A stretch of 60,000 nt of DNA from Liolophura sinensis (lineage: Eukaryota > Mollusca > Polyplacophora > Chitonida > Chitonidae), in NCBI RefSeq assembly GCF_032854445.1, contig NC_088298.1, positions 17,939,976 to 17,999,975 on the forward strand, written 5' to 3'. Below are positions 47,321 through 59,949 of the stretch, piece by piece. Under the pieces are notes generated by a model. That model made no database searches. It was not told the DNA's origin and saw only the letters and a program-made list of their open reading frames with translations. The translations under genes and the position numbers were made by a program. The first letter of the stretch is position 1, and every line of letters begins with the position of its first letter.

Positions 47321-48391
47321 CTCCAAACACTGCTGAAATCAGTGGGCCCTGAACATCAGGCAAGGACTGGCTACGTCTAACCGTGAATATGTAGTCTCCA
47401 ACTGGTTGGCTAACTACTTCCCTGAGCTCACGGGTGTTAGTCAGACCTACTCCAACACCGTAGACAGAAATTCCTCTTTGACGAGCAGTTCTAGCGGCAG
47501 GGACAACCCACTCAGTATTCACACTGGATTCTCCGCCTGTCACCAATACAGCAACATCTGGCACATCTTTACGGTCTCCCGAGGATAACTTAAACATGTC
47601 TTTTCTGAAAGACCTGAGAGCTCCGGCCAGATTGGCTTTGCCCCCAGTGTACTTGACCTTGTCTATCGCATCCAAGACATCGGCTTTTGTCGAATATCGA
47701 TTCATCTGGAAAGGAATGTCTGTTTTTCTGCCATACGTCAATAATCCCACGCGGAGAGAACCACCGTCAATGTCTGAGGATTCGACTATTCTTCTGGCAA
47801 ACACTCTCATGTTTTCAAAGTCGTCTGGAGAAACGTTGTCGGATGAGTCAAGAATCAAAACCAAGTCTCTGGGAACTTTGATGCCAGTCACCGCCAAGGG
47901 AGCCGTCGTCTTCTCTTTCTTTTCAGCGGGTCGTCTTGTACGTACTGTAAACCTGTCAGTGGCATCTGGCGCCTCTGTGCCAACTGTCTGGCCTGGTGTG
48001 CCCGTGAAAGGTTGCTGTGTTGCTTCAGGCTCTTCGAATATGTCTGTTGGTATTTCCGGTTGTCTGGGTGTGGTCTTGTCTCTTGTTACAAACGCTGTTT
48101 CTGTTGGTTGTTTTCTTGGCGCTTTTGTTGTCCTGTCTTCATCCGGGGACATTGTGGTCTTGTCTGGATACCTGTCCCTGCTAACCTCTGGTTTACCTGT
48201 GGGCTCTGATGTTACTGGCCGTCTGGGCACGCTGGTTGTCTCCCTGAAATACTCGTCAGTCTCTTCTTCCTCTTCCGTGGTGAAGGCTTCGGGCGCTGCT
48301 GTTTGTTCCGGTTGCCTTGGAGTTGCACGGGTCTTTTTGGTGGGCTCGGTCTCAACAACGTATTCATCGGTTACCCCTGGTTCTCCTGAGC
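47321..48391 (-). CDS. Array unit U14: linker+VWA exon
   Basis: Intact. Leu for Val in TTAPVAV (private) and Asp for Asn in DAINK (shared with U15). Confidence 0.92.
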
Positions 48392-48624
48392 CTGTAAATA
48401 AGAATCAAAACAGTTGCTTGAAAAGAAAAAGGAAATCGACACGATACAATGTTGCCATACACACAGCAAGCAACTTGTGCTCTTTTCTCCACCTTTTTTG
48501 AAAGAAATAATGCGCTGAGGCTATAGGCTTGAGTGACGTTTTGACGAGAGCATCAAGTAATTTAGCCTATTGCAGCTGCCATGGAGTGGAGATGGCACAA
48601 CGGACACTATGGATATAGTCTTAC

Positions 48625-48972
48625 CCTCAATATCATCTGTGACAGGTTGCTTTTCAGGTAATTTCGCTGGTGTGAAGGTCACTCCTGGCTCTGCTCGCGT
48701 CGTGCTTTCAGTTTTGAGGGCTAACTGAACAGTTGGTGTTGCTGCTGGCTGGGACGCCTCAGTCAGAGTTACGATTGGTCTGGCTTTAGCTGTCGTTGTT
48801 TCTCTTGGTTCAAGGGATTCCTTCTCCTCGGGGAGCATCTTTGTTGGAAGAGTCTTCCCGGGCAGATCAGTGCTGATTTCTTCCGCAGGCTTCCTGCTTT
48901 CTGTCTGTCTGTCGAGTGATGTGACCGGTTGGACAGTTTGTGCTGCTGTTGTTAACAGTGATTCTCTTGCCA
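48625..48972 (-). CDS. Array unit U14: linker exon
   Basis: Intact, consensus. Confidence 0.88.
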
Positions 48973-49124
48973 CTGTAAAACAAAATTGGAAGAAATTGCA
49001 GAGATAAAAGGGATGATGTGAGCCTGTCGAAAGATGATAATTTCAATTTGCACTGCTTCCCACAGCGATTTACAAACGCTAACAAGGCTGGGAATTTACA
49101 GAAAGAAAACGCAGCATGTCTTAC

Positions 49125-50195
49125 CTCCAAACACTGCTGAAATCAGTGGGCCCTGAACATCAGGCAAGGACTGGCTACGTCTAACCGTGAATATGTAGTC
49201 TCCAACTGGTTGGCTAACTACTTCCCTGAGCTCACGGGTGTTAGTCAGACCTACTCCAACACCGTAGACAGAAATTCCTCTTTGACGAGCAGTTCTAGCG
49301 GCAGGGACAACCCACTCAGTATTCACACTGGATTCTCCGCCTGTCACCAATACAGCAACATCTGGCACATCTTTACGGTCTCCCGAGGATAACTTAAACA
49401 TGTCTTTTCTGAAAGACCTGAGAGCTCCGGCCAGATTGGCTTTGCCCCCAGTGTACTTGACCTTGTCTATCGCATCCAAGACATCGGCTTTTGTCGAATA
49501 TCGATTCATCTGGAAAGGAATGTCTGTTTTTCTGCCATACGTCAATAATCCCACGCGGAGAGAACCACCGTCAATGTCTGAGGATTCGACTATTCTTCTG
49601 GCAAACACTCTCATGTTTTCAAAGTCGTCTGGAGAAACGTTGTCGGATGAGTCAAGAATCAAAACCAAGTCTCTGGGAACTTTGATGCCAGTCACCGCCA
49701 CGGGAGCCGTCGTCTTCTCTTTCTTTTCAGCGGGTCGCCTTGTACGTACTGTAACCCTGTCAGTGGCATCTGGCGCCTCTGTGCCAACTGTCTGGCCTGG
49801 TGTGCCCGTGAAAGGTTGCTGTGTTGCTTCAGGCTCTTCGAATATGTCTGTTGGTATTTCCGGTTGTCTGGGTGTGGTCTTGTCTCTTGTTACAAACGCT
49901 GTTTCTGTTGGTTGTTTTCTTGGCGCTTTTGTTGTCCTGTCTTCATCCGGGGACATTGTGGTCTTGTCTGGATACCTGTCCCTGCTAACCTCTGGTTTAC
50001 CTGTGGGCTCTGATGTTACTGGCCGTCTGGGCACGCTGGTTGTCTCCCTGAAATACTCGTCAGTCTCTTCTTCCTCTTCCGTGGTAAAGGCTTCGGGCGC
50101 TGCTGTTTGTTCCGGTTGCCTTGGAGTTGCACGGGTCTTTTTGGTGGGCTCGGTCTCAACAACGTATTCATCGGTTACCCCTGGTTCTCCTGAGC
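49125..50195 (-). CDS. Array unit U15: linker+VWA exon
   Basis: Intact. Val for Phe in DRFTV (private) and DAIDK as in U14. Confidence 0.92.
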
Positions 50196-50428
50196 CTGTA
50201 AATAAGAATCAAAACAGTTGCTTGAAAAGAAAAAGGAAATCGACACGATACAATGTTGCCATACACACAGCAAGCAACTTGTGCTCTTTTCTCCACCTTT
50301 TTTGAAAGAAATAATGCGCTGAGGCTATAGGCTTGAGTGACGTTTTGACGAGAGCATCAAGTAATTTAGCCTATTGCAGCTGCCATGGAGTGGAGATGGC
50401 ACAACGGACACTATGGATATAGTCTTAC

Positions 50429-50776
50429 CCTCAATATCATCTGTGACAGGTTGCTTTTCAGGTAATTTCGCTGGTGTGAAGGTCACTCCTGGCTCTGCTC
50501 GCGTCGTGCTTTCAGTTTTGAGGGCTAACTGAACAGTTGGTGTTGCTGCTGGCTGGGACGCCTCAGTCAGAGTTACGATTGGTCTGGCTTTAGCTGTCGT
50601 TGTTTCTCTTGGTTCAAGGGATTCCTTCTCCTCGGGAAGCATCTTTGTTGGAAGAGTCTTCCCGGGCAGATCAGTGCTGATTTCTTCCGCAGGCTTCCTG
50701 CTTTCTGTCTGTCTGTCGAGTGATGTGACCGGTTGGACAGTTTGTGCTGCTGTTGTTAACAGTGATTCTCTTGCCA
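50429..50776 (-). CDS. Array unit U15: linker exon
   Basis: Intact; one silent change (CTCGGGAAGC). Confidence 0.88.
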
Positions 50777-50928
50777 CTGTAAAACAAAATTGGAAGAAAT
50801 TGCAGAGATAAAAGGGATGATGTGAGCCTGTCGAAAGATGATAATTTCAATTTGCACTGCTTCCCACAGCGATTTACAAACGCTAACAAGGCTGGGAATT
50901 TACAGAAAGAAAACGCAGCATGTCTTAC

Positions 50929-51999
50929 CTCCAAACACTGCTGAAATCAGTGGGCCCTGAACATCAGGCAAGGACTGGCTACGTCTAACCGTGAATATGT
51001 AGTCTCCAACTGGTTGGCTAACTACTTCCCTGAGCTCACGGGTGTTAGTCAGACCTACTCCAACACCGTAGACAGAAATTCCTCTTTGACGAGCAGTTCT
51101 AGCGGCAGGGACAACCCACTCAGTATTCACACTGGATTCTCCGCCTGTCACCAATACAGCAACATCTGGCACATCTTTACGGTCTCCCGAGGATAACTTA
51201 AACATGTCTTTTCTGAAAGACCTGAGAGCTCCGGCCAGATTGGCTTTGCCCCCAGTGTACTTGACCTTGTTTATCGCATCCAAGACATCGGCTTTTGTCG
51301 AATATCGATTCATCTGGAAAGGAATGTCTGTTTTTCTGCCATACGTCAATAATCCCACGCGGAGAGAACCACCGTCAATGTCTGAGGATTCGACTATTCT
51401 TCTGGCAAACACTCTCATGTTTTCAAAGTCGTCTGGAGAAACGTTGTCGGATGAGTCAAGAATCAAAACCAAGTCTCTGGGAACTTTGATGCCAGTCACC
51501 GCCACGGGAGCCGTCGTCTTCTCTTTCTTTTCAGCGGGTCGCCTTGTACGTACTGTAAACCTGTCAGTGGCATCTGGCGCCTCTGTGTCAACTGTCTGGC
51601 CTGGTGTGCCCGTGAAAGGTTGCTGTGTTGCTTCAGGCTCTTCGAATATGTCTGTTGGTATTTCCGGTTGTCTGGGCGTGGTCTTGTCTCTTGTTACAAA
51701 CGCTGTTTCTGTTGGTTGTTTTCTTGGCGCTTTTGTTGTCCTGTCTTCATCCGGGGACATTGTGGTCTTGTCTGGATACCTGTCCCTGCTAACCTCTGGT
51801 TTACCTGTGGGCTCTGATGTTACTGGCCGTCTGGGCACGCTGGTTGTCTCCCTGAAATACTCGTCAGTCTCTTCTTCCTCTTCCGTGGTGAAGGCTTCGG
51901 GCGCTGCTGTTTGTTCCGGTTGCCTTGGAGTTGCACGGGTCTTTTTGGTGGGCTCGGTCTCAACAACGTATTCATCGGTTACCCCAGGTTCTCCTAAGC
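50929..51999 (-). CDS. Array unit U16: linker+VWA exon
   Basis: Intact. Asp for Gly in TVGTE (shared with U19) and Leu for Ser in the second residue (private). The upstream intron has AAATCAG, also shared with U19. Confidence 0.92.
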
Positions 52000-52232
52000 C
52001 TGTAAATAAGAATCAAATCAGTTGCTTGAAAAGAAAAAGGAAATCGACACGATACAATGTTGCCATACACACAGCAAGCAACTTGTGCTCTTTTCTCCAC
52101 CTTTTTTGAAAGAAATAATGCGCTGAGGCTATAGGCTTGAGTGACGTTTTGACGAGAGCATCAAGTAATTTAGCCTATTGCAGCTGCCATGGAGTGGAGA
52201 TGGCACAACGGACACTATGGATATAGTCTTAC

Positions 52233-52580
52233 CCTCAATATCATCTGTGACAGGTTGCTTTTCAGGTAATTTCGCTGGTGTGAAGGTCACTCCTGGCTCT
52301 GCTCGCGTCGTGCTTTCAGTTTTGAGGGCTAACTGAACAGTTGGTGTTGCTGCTGGCTGGGACGCCTCAGTCAGAGTTACGATTGGTCTGGCTTTAGCTG
52401 TCGTTGTTTCTCTTGGTTCAAGGGATTCCTTCTCCTCGGGGAGCATCTTTGTTGGAAGAGTCTTCCCGGGCAGATCAGTGCTGATTTCTTCCGCAGGCTT
52501 CCTGCTTTCTGTCTGTCTGTCGAGTGATGTGACCGGTTGGACAGTTTGTGCTGCTGTTGTTAACAGTGATTCTCTTGCCA
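52233..52580 (-). CDS. Array unit U16: linker exon
   Basis: Intact, consensus; GAGATCAAAGG intron form as in U19. Confidence 0.88.
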
Positions 52581-52732
52581 CTGTAAAACAAAATTGGAAG
52601 AAATTGCAGAGATCAAAGGGATGATGTGAGCCTGTCGAAAGATGATAATTTCAATTTGCACTGCTTCCCACAGCGATTTACAAACGCTAACAAGGCTGGG
52701 AATTTACAGAAAGAAAACGCAGCATGTCTTAC

Positions 52733-53803
52733 CTCCAAACACTGCTGAAATCAGTGGGCCCTGAACATCAGGCAAGGACTGGCTACGTCTAACCGTGAAT
52801 ATGTAGTCTCCAACTGGTTGGCTAACTACTTCCCTGAGCTCACGGGTGTTAGTCAGACCTACTCCAACACCGTAGACAGAAATTCCTCTTTGACGAGCAG
52901 TTCTAGCGGCAGGGACAACCCACTCAGTATTCACACTGGATTCTCCGCCTGTCACCAATACAGCAACATCTGGCACATCTTTACGGTCTCCCGAGGATAA
53001 CTTAAACATGTCTTTTCTGAAAGACCTGAGAGCTCCGGCCAGATTGGCTTTGCCCCCAGTGTACTTGACCTTGTTTATCGCATCCAAGACATCGGCTTTT
53101 GTCGAATATCGATTCATCTGGAAAGGAATGTCTGTTTTTCTGCCATACGTCAATAATCCCACGCGGAGAGAACCACCGTCAATGTCTGAGGATTCGACTA
53201 TTCTTCTGGCAAACACTCTCATGTTTTCAAAGTCGTCTGGAGAAACGTTGTCGGATGAGTCAAGAATCAAAACCAAGTCTCTGGGAACTTTGATGCCAGT
53301 CACCGCCACGGGAGCCGTCGTCTTCTCTTTCTTTTCAGCGGGTCGCCTTGTACGTACTGTAAACCTGTCAGTGGCATCTGGCGCCTCTGTGCCAACTGTC
53401 TGGCCTGGTGTGCCCGTGAAAGGTTGCTGTGTTGCTTCAGGCTCTTCGAATATGTCTGTTGGTATTTCCGGTTGTCTGGGTGTGGTCTTGTCTCTTGTTA
53501 CAAACGCTGTTTCTGTAGGTTGTTTTCTTGGCGCTTTTGTTGTCCTGTCTTCATCCGGGGACATTGTGGTCTTGTCTGGATACCTGTCCCTGCTAACCTC
53601 TGGTTTACCTGTGGGCTCTGATGTTACTGGCCGTCTGGGCACGCTGGTTGTCTCCCTGAAATACTCGTCAGTCTCTTCTTCCTCTTCCGTGGTGAAGGCT
53701 TCGGGCGCTGCTGTTTGTTCCGGTTGCCTTGGAGTTGCACGGGTCTTTTTGGTGGGCTCGGTCTCAACAACGTATTCATCGGTTACCCCTGGTTCTCCTG
53801 AGC
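52733..53803 (-). CDS. Array unit U17: linker+VWA exon
   Basis: Intact, consensus protein. Silent variant CCTACA in the linker, shared only with U18. Confidence 0.92.
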
Positions 53804-54036
53804 CTGTAAATAAGAATCAAAACAGTTGCTTGAAAAGAAAAAGGAAATCGACACGATACAATGTTGCCATACACACAGCAAGCAACTTGTGCTCTTTTCT
53901 CCACCTTTTTTGAAAGAAATAATGCGCTGAGGCTATAGGCTTGAGTGACGTTTTGACGAGAGCATCAAGTAATTTAGCCTATTGCAGCTGCCATGGAGTG
54001 TAGATGGCACAACGGACACTATGGATATAGTCTTAC

Positions 54037-54384
54037 CCTCAATATCATCTGTGACAGGTTGCTTTTCAGGTAATTTCGCTGGTGTGAAGGTCACTCCTGG
54101 CTCTGCTCGCGTCGTGCTTTCAGTTTTGAGGGCTAAATGAACAGTTGGTGTTGCTGCTGGCTGGGACGCCTCAGTCAGAGTTACGATTGGTCTGGCTTTA
54201 GCTGTCGTTGTTTCTCTTGGTTCAAGGGATTCCTTCTCCTCGGGGAGCATCTTTGTTGGAAGAGTCTTCCCGGGCAGATCAGTGCTGATTTCTTCCGCAG
54301 GCTTCCTGCTTTCTGTCTGTCTGTCGAGTGATGTGACCGGTTGGACAGTTTGTGCTGCTGTTGTTAACAGTGATTCTCTTGCCA
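54037..54384 (-). CDS. Array unit U17: linker exon
   Basis: Intact; His for Gln in TVQLALK, shared with U18 and U20. Confidence 0.88.
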
Positions 54385-54536
54385 CTGTAAAACAAAATTG
54401 GAAGAAATTGCAGAGATAAAAGGGATGATGTGAGCCTGTCGAAAGATGATAATTTCAATTTGCACTGCTTCCCACAGCGATTTACAAACGCTAACAAGGC
54501 TGGGAATTTACAGAAAGAAAACGCAGCATGTCTTAC

Positions 54537-55607
54537 CTCCAAACACTGCTGAAATCAGTGGGCCCTGAACATCAGGCAAGGACTGGCTACGTCTAACCGT
54601 GAATATGTAGTCTCCAACTGGTTGGCTAACTACTTCCCTGAGCTCACGGGTGTTAGTCAGACCTACTCCAACACCGTAGACAGAAATTCCTCTTTGACGA
54701 GCAGTTCTAGCGGCAGGGACAACCCACTCAGTATTCACACTGGATTCTCCGCCTGTCACCAATACAGCAACATCTGGCACATCTTTACGGTCTCCCGAGG
54801 ATAACTTAAACATGTCTTTTCTGAAAGACCTGAGAGCTCCGGCCAGATTGGCTTTGCCCCCAGTGTACTTGACCTTGTTTATCGCATCCAAGACATCGGC
54901 TTTTGTCGAATATCGATTCATCTGGAAAGGAATGTCTGTTTTTCTGCCATACGTCAATAATCCCACGCGGAGAGAACCACCGTCAATGTCTGAGGATTCG
55001 ACTATTCTTCTGGCAAACACTCTCATGTTTTCAAAGTCGTCTGGAGAAACGTTGTCGGATGAGTCAAGAATCAAAACCAAGTCTCTGGGAACTTTGATGC
55101 CAGTCACCGCCACGGGAGCCGTCGTCTTCTCTTTCTTTTCAGCGGGTCGCCTTGTACGTACTGTAAACCTGTCAGTGGCATCTGGCGCCTCTGTGCCAAC
55201 TGTCTGGCCTGGTGTGCCCGTGAAAGGTTGCTGTGTTGCTTCAGGCTCTTCGAATATGTCTGTTGGTATTTCCGGTTGTCTGGGTGTGGTCTTGTCTCTT
55301 GTTACAAACGCTGTTTCTGTAGGTTGTTTTCTTGGCGCTTTTGTTGTCCTGTCTTCATCCGGGGACATTGTGGTCTTGTCTGGATACCTGTCCCTGCTAA
55401 CCTCTGGTTTACCTGTGGGCTCTGATGTTACTGGCCGTCTGGGCACGCTGGTTGTCTCCCTGAAATACTCGTCAGTCTCTTCTTCCTCTTCCGTGGTGAA
55501 GGCTTCGGGCGCTGCTGTTTGTTCCGGTTGCCTTGGAGTTGCACGGGTCTTTTTGGTGGGCTCGGTCTCAACAACGTATTCATCGGTTACCCCTGGTTCT
55601 CCTGAGC
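54537..55607 (-). CDS. Array unit U18: linker+VWA exon
   Basis: Intact, consensus protein with the U17 silent variant. Confidence 0.92.
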
Positions 55608-55840
55608 CTGTAAATAAGAATCAAAACAGTTGCTTGAAAAGAAAAAGGAAATCGACACGATACAATGTTTGCCATACACACAGCAAGCAACTTGTGCTCT
55701 TTTCTCCACCTTTTTTGAAAGAAATAATGCGCTGAGGCTATAGGCTTGAGTGACGTTTTGACGAGAGCATCAAGTAATTTAGCCTATTGCAGCTGCCATG
55801 GAGTGTAGATGGCACAACGGACACTATGGATTAGTCTTAC

Positions 55841-56189
55841 CCTCAATATCATCTGTGGACAGGTTGCTTTTTCAGGTAATTTCGCTGGTGTGAAGGTCAC
55901 TCCTGGCTCTGCTCGCGTCGTGCTTTCAGTTTTGAGGGCTAAATGAACAGTTGGTGTTGCTGCTGGCTGGGACGCCTCAGTCCAGAGTTACGATTGGTCT
56001 GGCTTTAGCTGTCGTTGTTTCTCTTGGTTCAAGGTGGATTCCTTCTCCTCGGGGAGCATCTTTGTTGGAAGAGTCTTCCGGGCAGATCAGTGCTGATTTC
56101 TTCCGCAGGCTTCCTGCTTGTCTGTCTGTCGAGTGATGTGACCGGTTGGACAGTTTGTGCTGCTGTTGTTAACAGTGATTCTCTTGCCA
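55841..56189 (-). CDS. Array unit U18: linker exon, multiply frameshifted
   Basis: 349 bp with at least six small indels against the other 19 copies. Gains are in CTGTGGACAGG, GCTTTTTCAGG, CAGTCCAGAG and CAAGGTGGATT. Losses are in GTCTTCCGGG and CTTGTCTGTC. Two more lie in the adjacent intron (ATGTTTGCC at 55669, ATGGATTAG at 55828). The protein frame is destroyed although splice sites and the TVHLALK-type variant remain. With all indels packed in about 450 bp of an otherwise uniform array, this is most likely a badly polished patch. Confidence 0.8.
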
Positions 56190-56341
56190 CTGTAAAACAA
56201 AATTGGAAGAAATTGCAGAGATAAAAGGGATGATGTGAGCCTGTCGAAAGATGATAATTTCAATTTGCACTGCTTCCCACAGCGATTTACAAACGCTAAC
56301 AAGGCTGGGAATTTACAGAAAGAAAACGCAGCATGTCTTAC

Positions 56342-57412
56342 CTCCAAACACTGCTGAAATCAGTGGGCCCTGAACATCAGGCAAGGACTGGCTACGTCTA
56401 ACCGTGAATATGTAGTCTCCAACTGGTTGGCTAACTACTTCCCTGAGCTCACGGGTGTTAGTCAGACCTACTCCAACACCGTAGACAGAAATTCCTCTTT
56501 GACGAGCAGTTCTAGCGGCAGGGACAACCCACTCAGTATTCACACTGGATTCTCCGCCTGTCACCAATACAGCAACATCTGGCACATCTTTACGGTCTCC
56601 CGAGGATAACTTAAACATGTCTTTTCTGAAAGACCTGAGAGCTCCGGCCAGATTGGCTTTGCCCCCAGTGTACTTGACCTTGTTTATCGCATCCAAGACA
56701 TCGGCTTTTGTCGAATATCGATTCATCTGGAAAGGAATGTCTGTTTTTCTGCCATACGTCAATAATCCCACGCGGAGAGAACCACCGTCAATGTCTGAGG
56801 ATTCGACTATTCTTCTGGCAAACACTCTCATGTTTTCAAAGTCGTCTGGAGAAACGTTGTCGGATGAGTCAAGAATCAAAACCAAGTCTCTGGGAACTTT
56901 GATGCCAGTCACCGCCACGGGAGCCGTCGTCTTCTCTTTCTTTTCAGCGGGTCGCCTTGTACGTACTGTAAACCTGTCAGTGGCATCTGGCGCCTCTGTG
57001 TCAACTGTCTGGCCTGGTGTGCCCGTGAAAGGTTGCTGTGTTGCTTCAGGCTCTTCGAATATGTCTGTTGGTATTTCCGGTTGTCTGGGTGTGGTCTTGT
57101 CTCTTGTTACAAACGCTGTTTCTGTTGGTTGTTTTCTTGGCGCTTTTGTTGTCCTGTCTTCATCCGGGGACATTGTGGTCTTGTCTGGATACCTGTCCCT
57201 GCTAACCTCTGGTTTACCTGTGGGCTCTGATGTTACTGGCCGTCTGGGCACGCTGGTTGTCTCCCTGAAATACTCGTCAGTCTCTTCTTCCTCTTCCGTG
57301 GTGAAGGCTTCGGGCGCTGCTGTTTGTTCCGGTTGCCTTGGAGTTGCACGGGTCTTTTTGGTGGGCTCGGTCTCAACAACGTATTCATCGGTTACCCCAG
57401 GTTCTCCTGAGC
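56342..57412 (-). CDS. Array unit U19: linker+VWA exon
   Basis: Intact; TVDTE and the AAATCAG intron variant, as in U16. Confidence 0.92.
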
Positions 57413-57645
57413 CTGTAAATAAGAATCAAATCAGTTGCTTGAAAAGAAAAAGGAAATCGACACGATACAATGTTGCCATACACACAGCAAGCAACTTGTG
57501 CTCTTTTCTCCACCTTTTTTGAAAGAAATAATGCGCTGAGGCTATAGGCTTGAGTGACGTTTTGACGAGAGCATCAAGTAATTTAGCCTATTGCAGCTGC
57601 CATGGAGTGGAGATGGCACAACGGACACTATGGATATAGTCTTAC

Positions 57646-57993
57646 CCTCAATATCATCTGTGACAGGTTGCTTTTCAGGTAATTTCGCTGGTGTGAAGGT
57701 CACTCCTGGCTCTGCTCGCGTCGTGCTTTCAGTTTTGAGGGCTAACTGAACAGTTGGTGTTGCTGCTGGCTGGGACGCCTCAGTCAGAGTTACGATTGGT
57801 CTGGCTTTAGCTGTCGTTGTTTCTCTTGGTTCAAGGGATTCCTTCTCCTCGGGGAGCATCTTTGTTGGAAGAGTCTTCCCGGGCAGATCAGTGCTGATTT
57901 CTTCCGCAGGCTTCCTGCTTTCTGTCTGTCTGTCGAGTGATGTGACCGGTTGGACAGTTTGTGCTGCTGTTGTTAACAGTGATTCTCTTGCCA
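57646..57993 (-). CDS. Array unit U19: linker exon
   Basis: Intact, consensus; GAGATCAAAGG intron form as in U16. Confidence 0.88.
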
Positions 57994-58145
57994 CTGTAAA
58001 ACAAAATTGGAAGAAATTGCAGAGATCAAAGGGATGATGTGAGCCTGTCGAAAGATGATAATTTCAATTTGCACTGCTTCCCACAGCGATTTACAAACGC
58101 TAACAAGGCTGGGAATTTACAGAAAGAAAACGCAGCATGTCTTAC

Positions 58146-59216
58146 CTCCAAACACTGCTGAAATCAGTGGGCCCTGAACATCAGGCAAGGACTGGCTACG
58201 TCTAACCGTGAATATGTAGTCTCCAACTGGTTGGCTAACTACTTCCCTGAGCTCACGGGTGTTAGTCAGACCTACTCCAACACCGTAGACAGAAATTCCT
58301 CTTTGACGAGCAGTTCTAGCGGCAGGGACAACCCACTCAGTATTCACACTGGATTCTCCGCCTGTCACCAATACAGCAACATCTGGCACATCTTTACGGT
58401 CTCCCGAGGATAACTTAAACATGTCTTTTCTGAAAGACCTGAGAGCTCCGGCCAGATTGGCTTTGCCCCCAGTGTACTTGACCTTGTTTATCGCATCCAA
58501 GACATCGGCTTTTGTCGAATATCGATTCATCTGGAAAGGAATGTCTGTTTTTCTGCCATACGTCAATAATCCCACGCGGAGAGAACCACCGTCAATGTCT
58601 GAGGATTCGACTATTCTTCTGGCAAACACTCTCATGTTTTCAAAGTCGTCTGGAGAAACGTTGTCGGATGAGTCAAGAATCAAAACCAAGTCTCTGGGAA
58701 CTTTGATGCCAGTCACCGCCACGGGAGCCGTCGTCTTCTCTTTCTTTTCAGCGGGTCGCCTTGTACGTACTGTAAACCTGTCAGTGGCATCTGGCGCCTC
58801 TGTGCCAACTGTCTGGCCTGGTGTGCCCGTGAAAGGTTGCTGTGTTGCTTCAGGCTCTTCGAATATGTCTGTTGGTATTTCCGGTTGTCTGGGTGTGGTC
58901 TTGTCTCTTGTTACAAACGCTGTTTCTGTTGGTTGTTTTCTTGGCGCTTTTGTTGTCCTGTCTTCATCCGGGGACATTGTGGTCTTGTCTGGATACCTGT
59001 CCCTGCTAACCTCTGGTTTACCTGTGGGCTCTGATGTTACTGGCCGTCTGGGCACGCTGGTTGTCTCCCTGAAATACTCGTCAGTCTCTTCTTCCTCTTC
59101 CGTGGTGAAGGCTTCGGGCGCTGCTGTTTGTTCCGGTTGCCTTGGAGTTGCACGGGTCTTTTTGGTGGGCTCGGTCTCAACAACGTATTCATCGGTTACC
59201 CCTGGTTCTCCTGAGC
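58146..59216 (-). CDS. Array unit U20: linker+VWA exon
   Basis: Intact, consensus protein; ACCCCTGG form. Confidence 0.92.
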
Positions 59217-59449
59217 CTGTAAATAAGAATCAAAACAGTTGCTTGAAAAGAAAAAGGAAATCGACACGATACAATGTTGCCATACACACAGCAAGCAACT
59301 TGTGCTCTTTTCTCCACCTTTTTTGAAAGAAATAATGCGCTGAGGCTATAGGCTTGAGTGACGTTTTGACGAGAGCATCAAGTAATTTAGCCTATTGCAG
59401 CTGCCATGGAGTGTAGATGGCACAACGGACACTATGGATATAGTCTTAC

Positions 59450-59797
59450 CCTCAATATCATCTGTGACAGGTTGCTTTTCAGGTAATTTCGCTGGTGTGA
59501 AGGTCACTCCTGGCTCTGCTCGCGTCGTGCTTTCAGTTTTGAGGGCTAAATGAACAGTTGGTGTTGCTGCTGGCTGGGACGCCTCAGTCAGAGTTACGAT
59601 TGGTCTGGCTTTAGCTGTCGTTGTTTCTCTTGGTTCAAGGGATTCCTTCTCCTCGGGGAGCATCTTTGTTGGAAGAGTCTTCCCGGGCAGATCAGTGCTG
59701 ATTTCTTCCGCAGGCTTCCTGCTTTCTGTCTGTCTGTCGAGTGATGTGACCGGTTGGACAGTTTGTGCTGCTGTTGTTAACAGTGATTCTCTTGCCA
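59450..59797 (-). CDS. Array unit U20: linker exon
   Basis: Intact; His in TVHLALK as in U17, but with the GAGATCAAAGG intron form. Confidence 0.88.
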
Positions 59798-59949
59798 CTG
59801 TAAAACAAAATTGGAAGAAATTGCAGAGATCAAAGGGATGATGTGAGCCTGTCGAAAGATGATAATTTCAATTTGCACTGCTTCCCACAGCGATTTACAA
59901 ACGCTAACAAGGCTGGGAATTTACAGAAAGAAAACGCAGCATGTCTTAC

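Noticed and set aside
27218-56347. Recurring 87-codon minus-strand frames (MEVRHAAFSFCKF) between units
   Set aside because: They cross the VWA-exon donor, the 152-bp intron and the acceptor of the linker exon in a different frame; the splice sites explain the region better.
24142-59326. Plus-strand open frames of about 301 codons in every array unit (starting MSFLKDLRAPARL)
   Set aside because: They are antisense to the linker+VWA exon, lie in the opposite strand to all spliced features, and are conserved only because the units are near-identical. No domain is recognisable.
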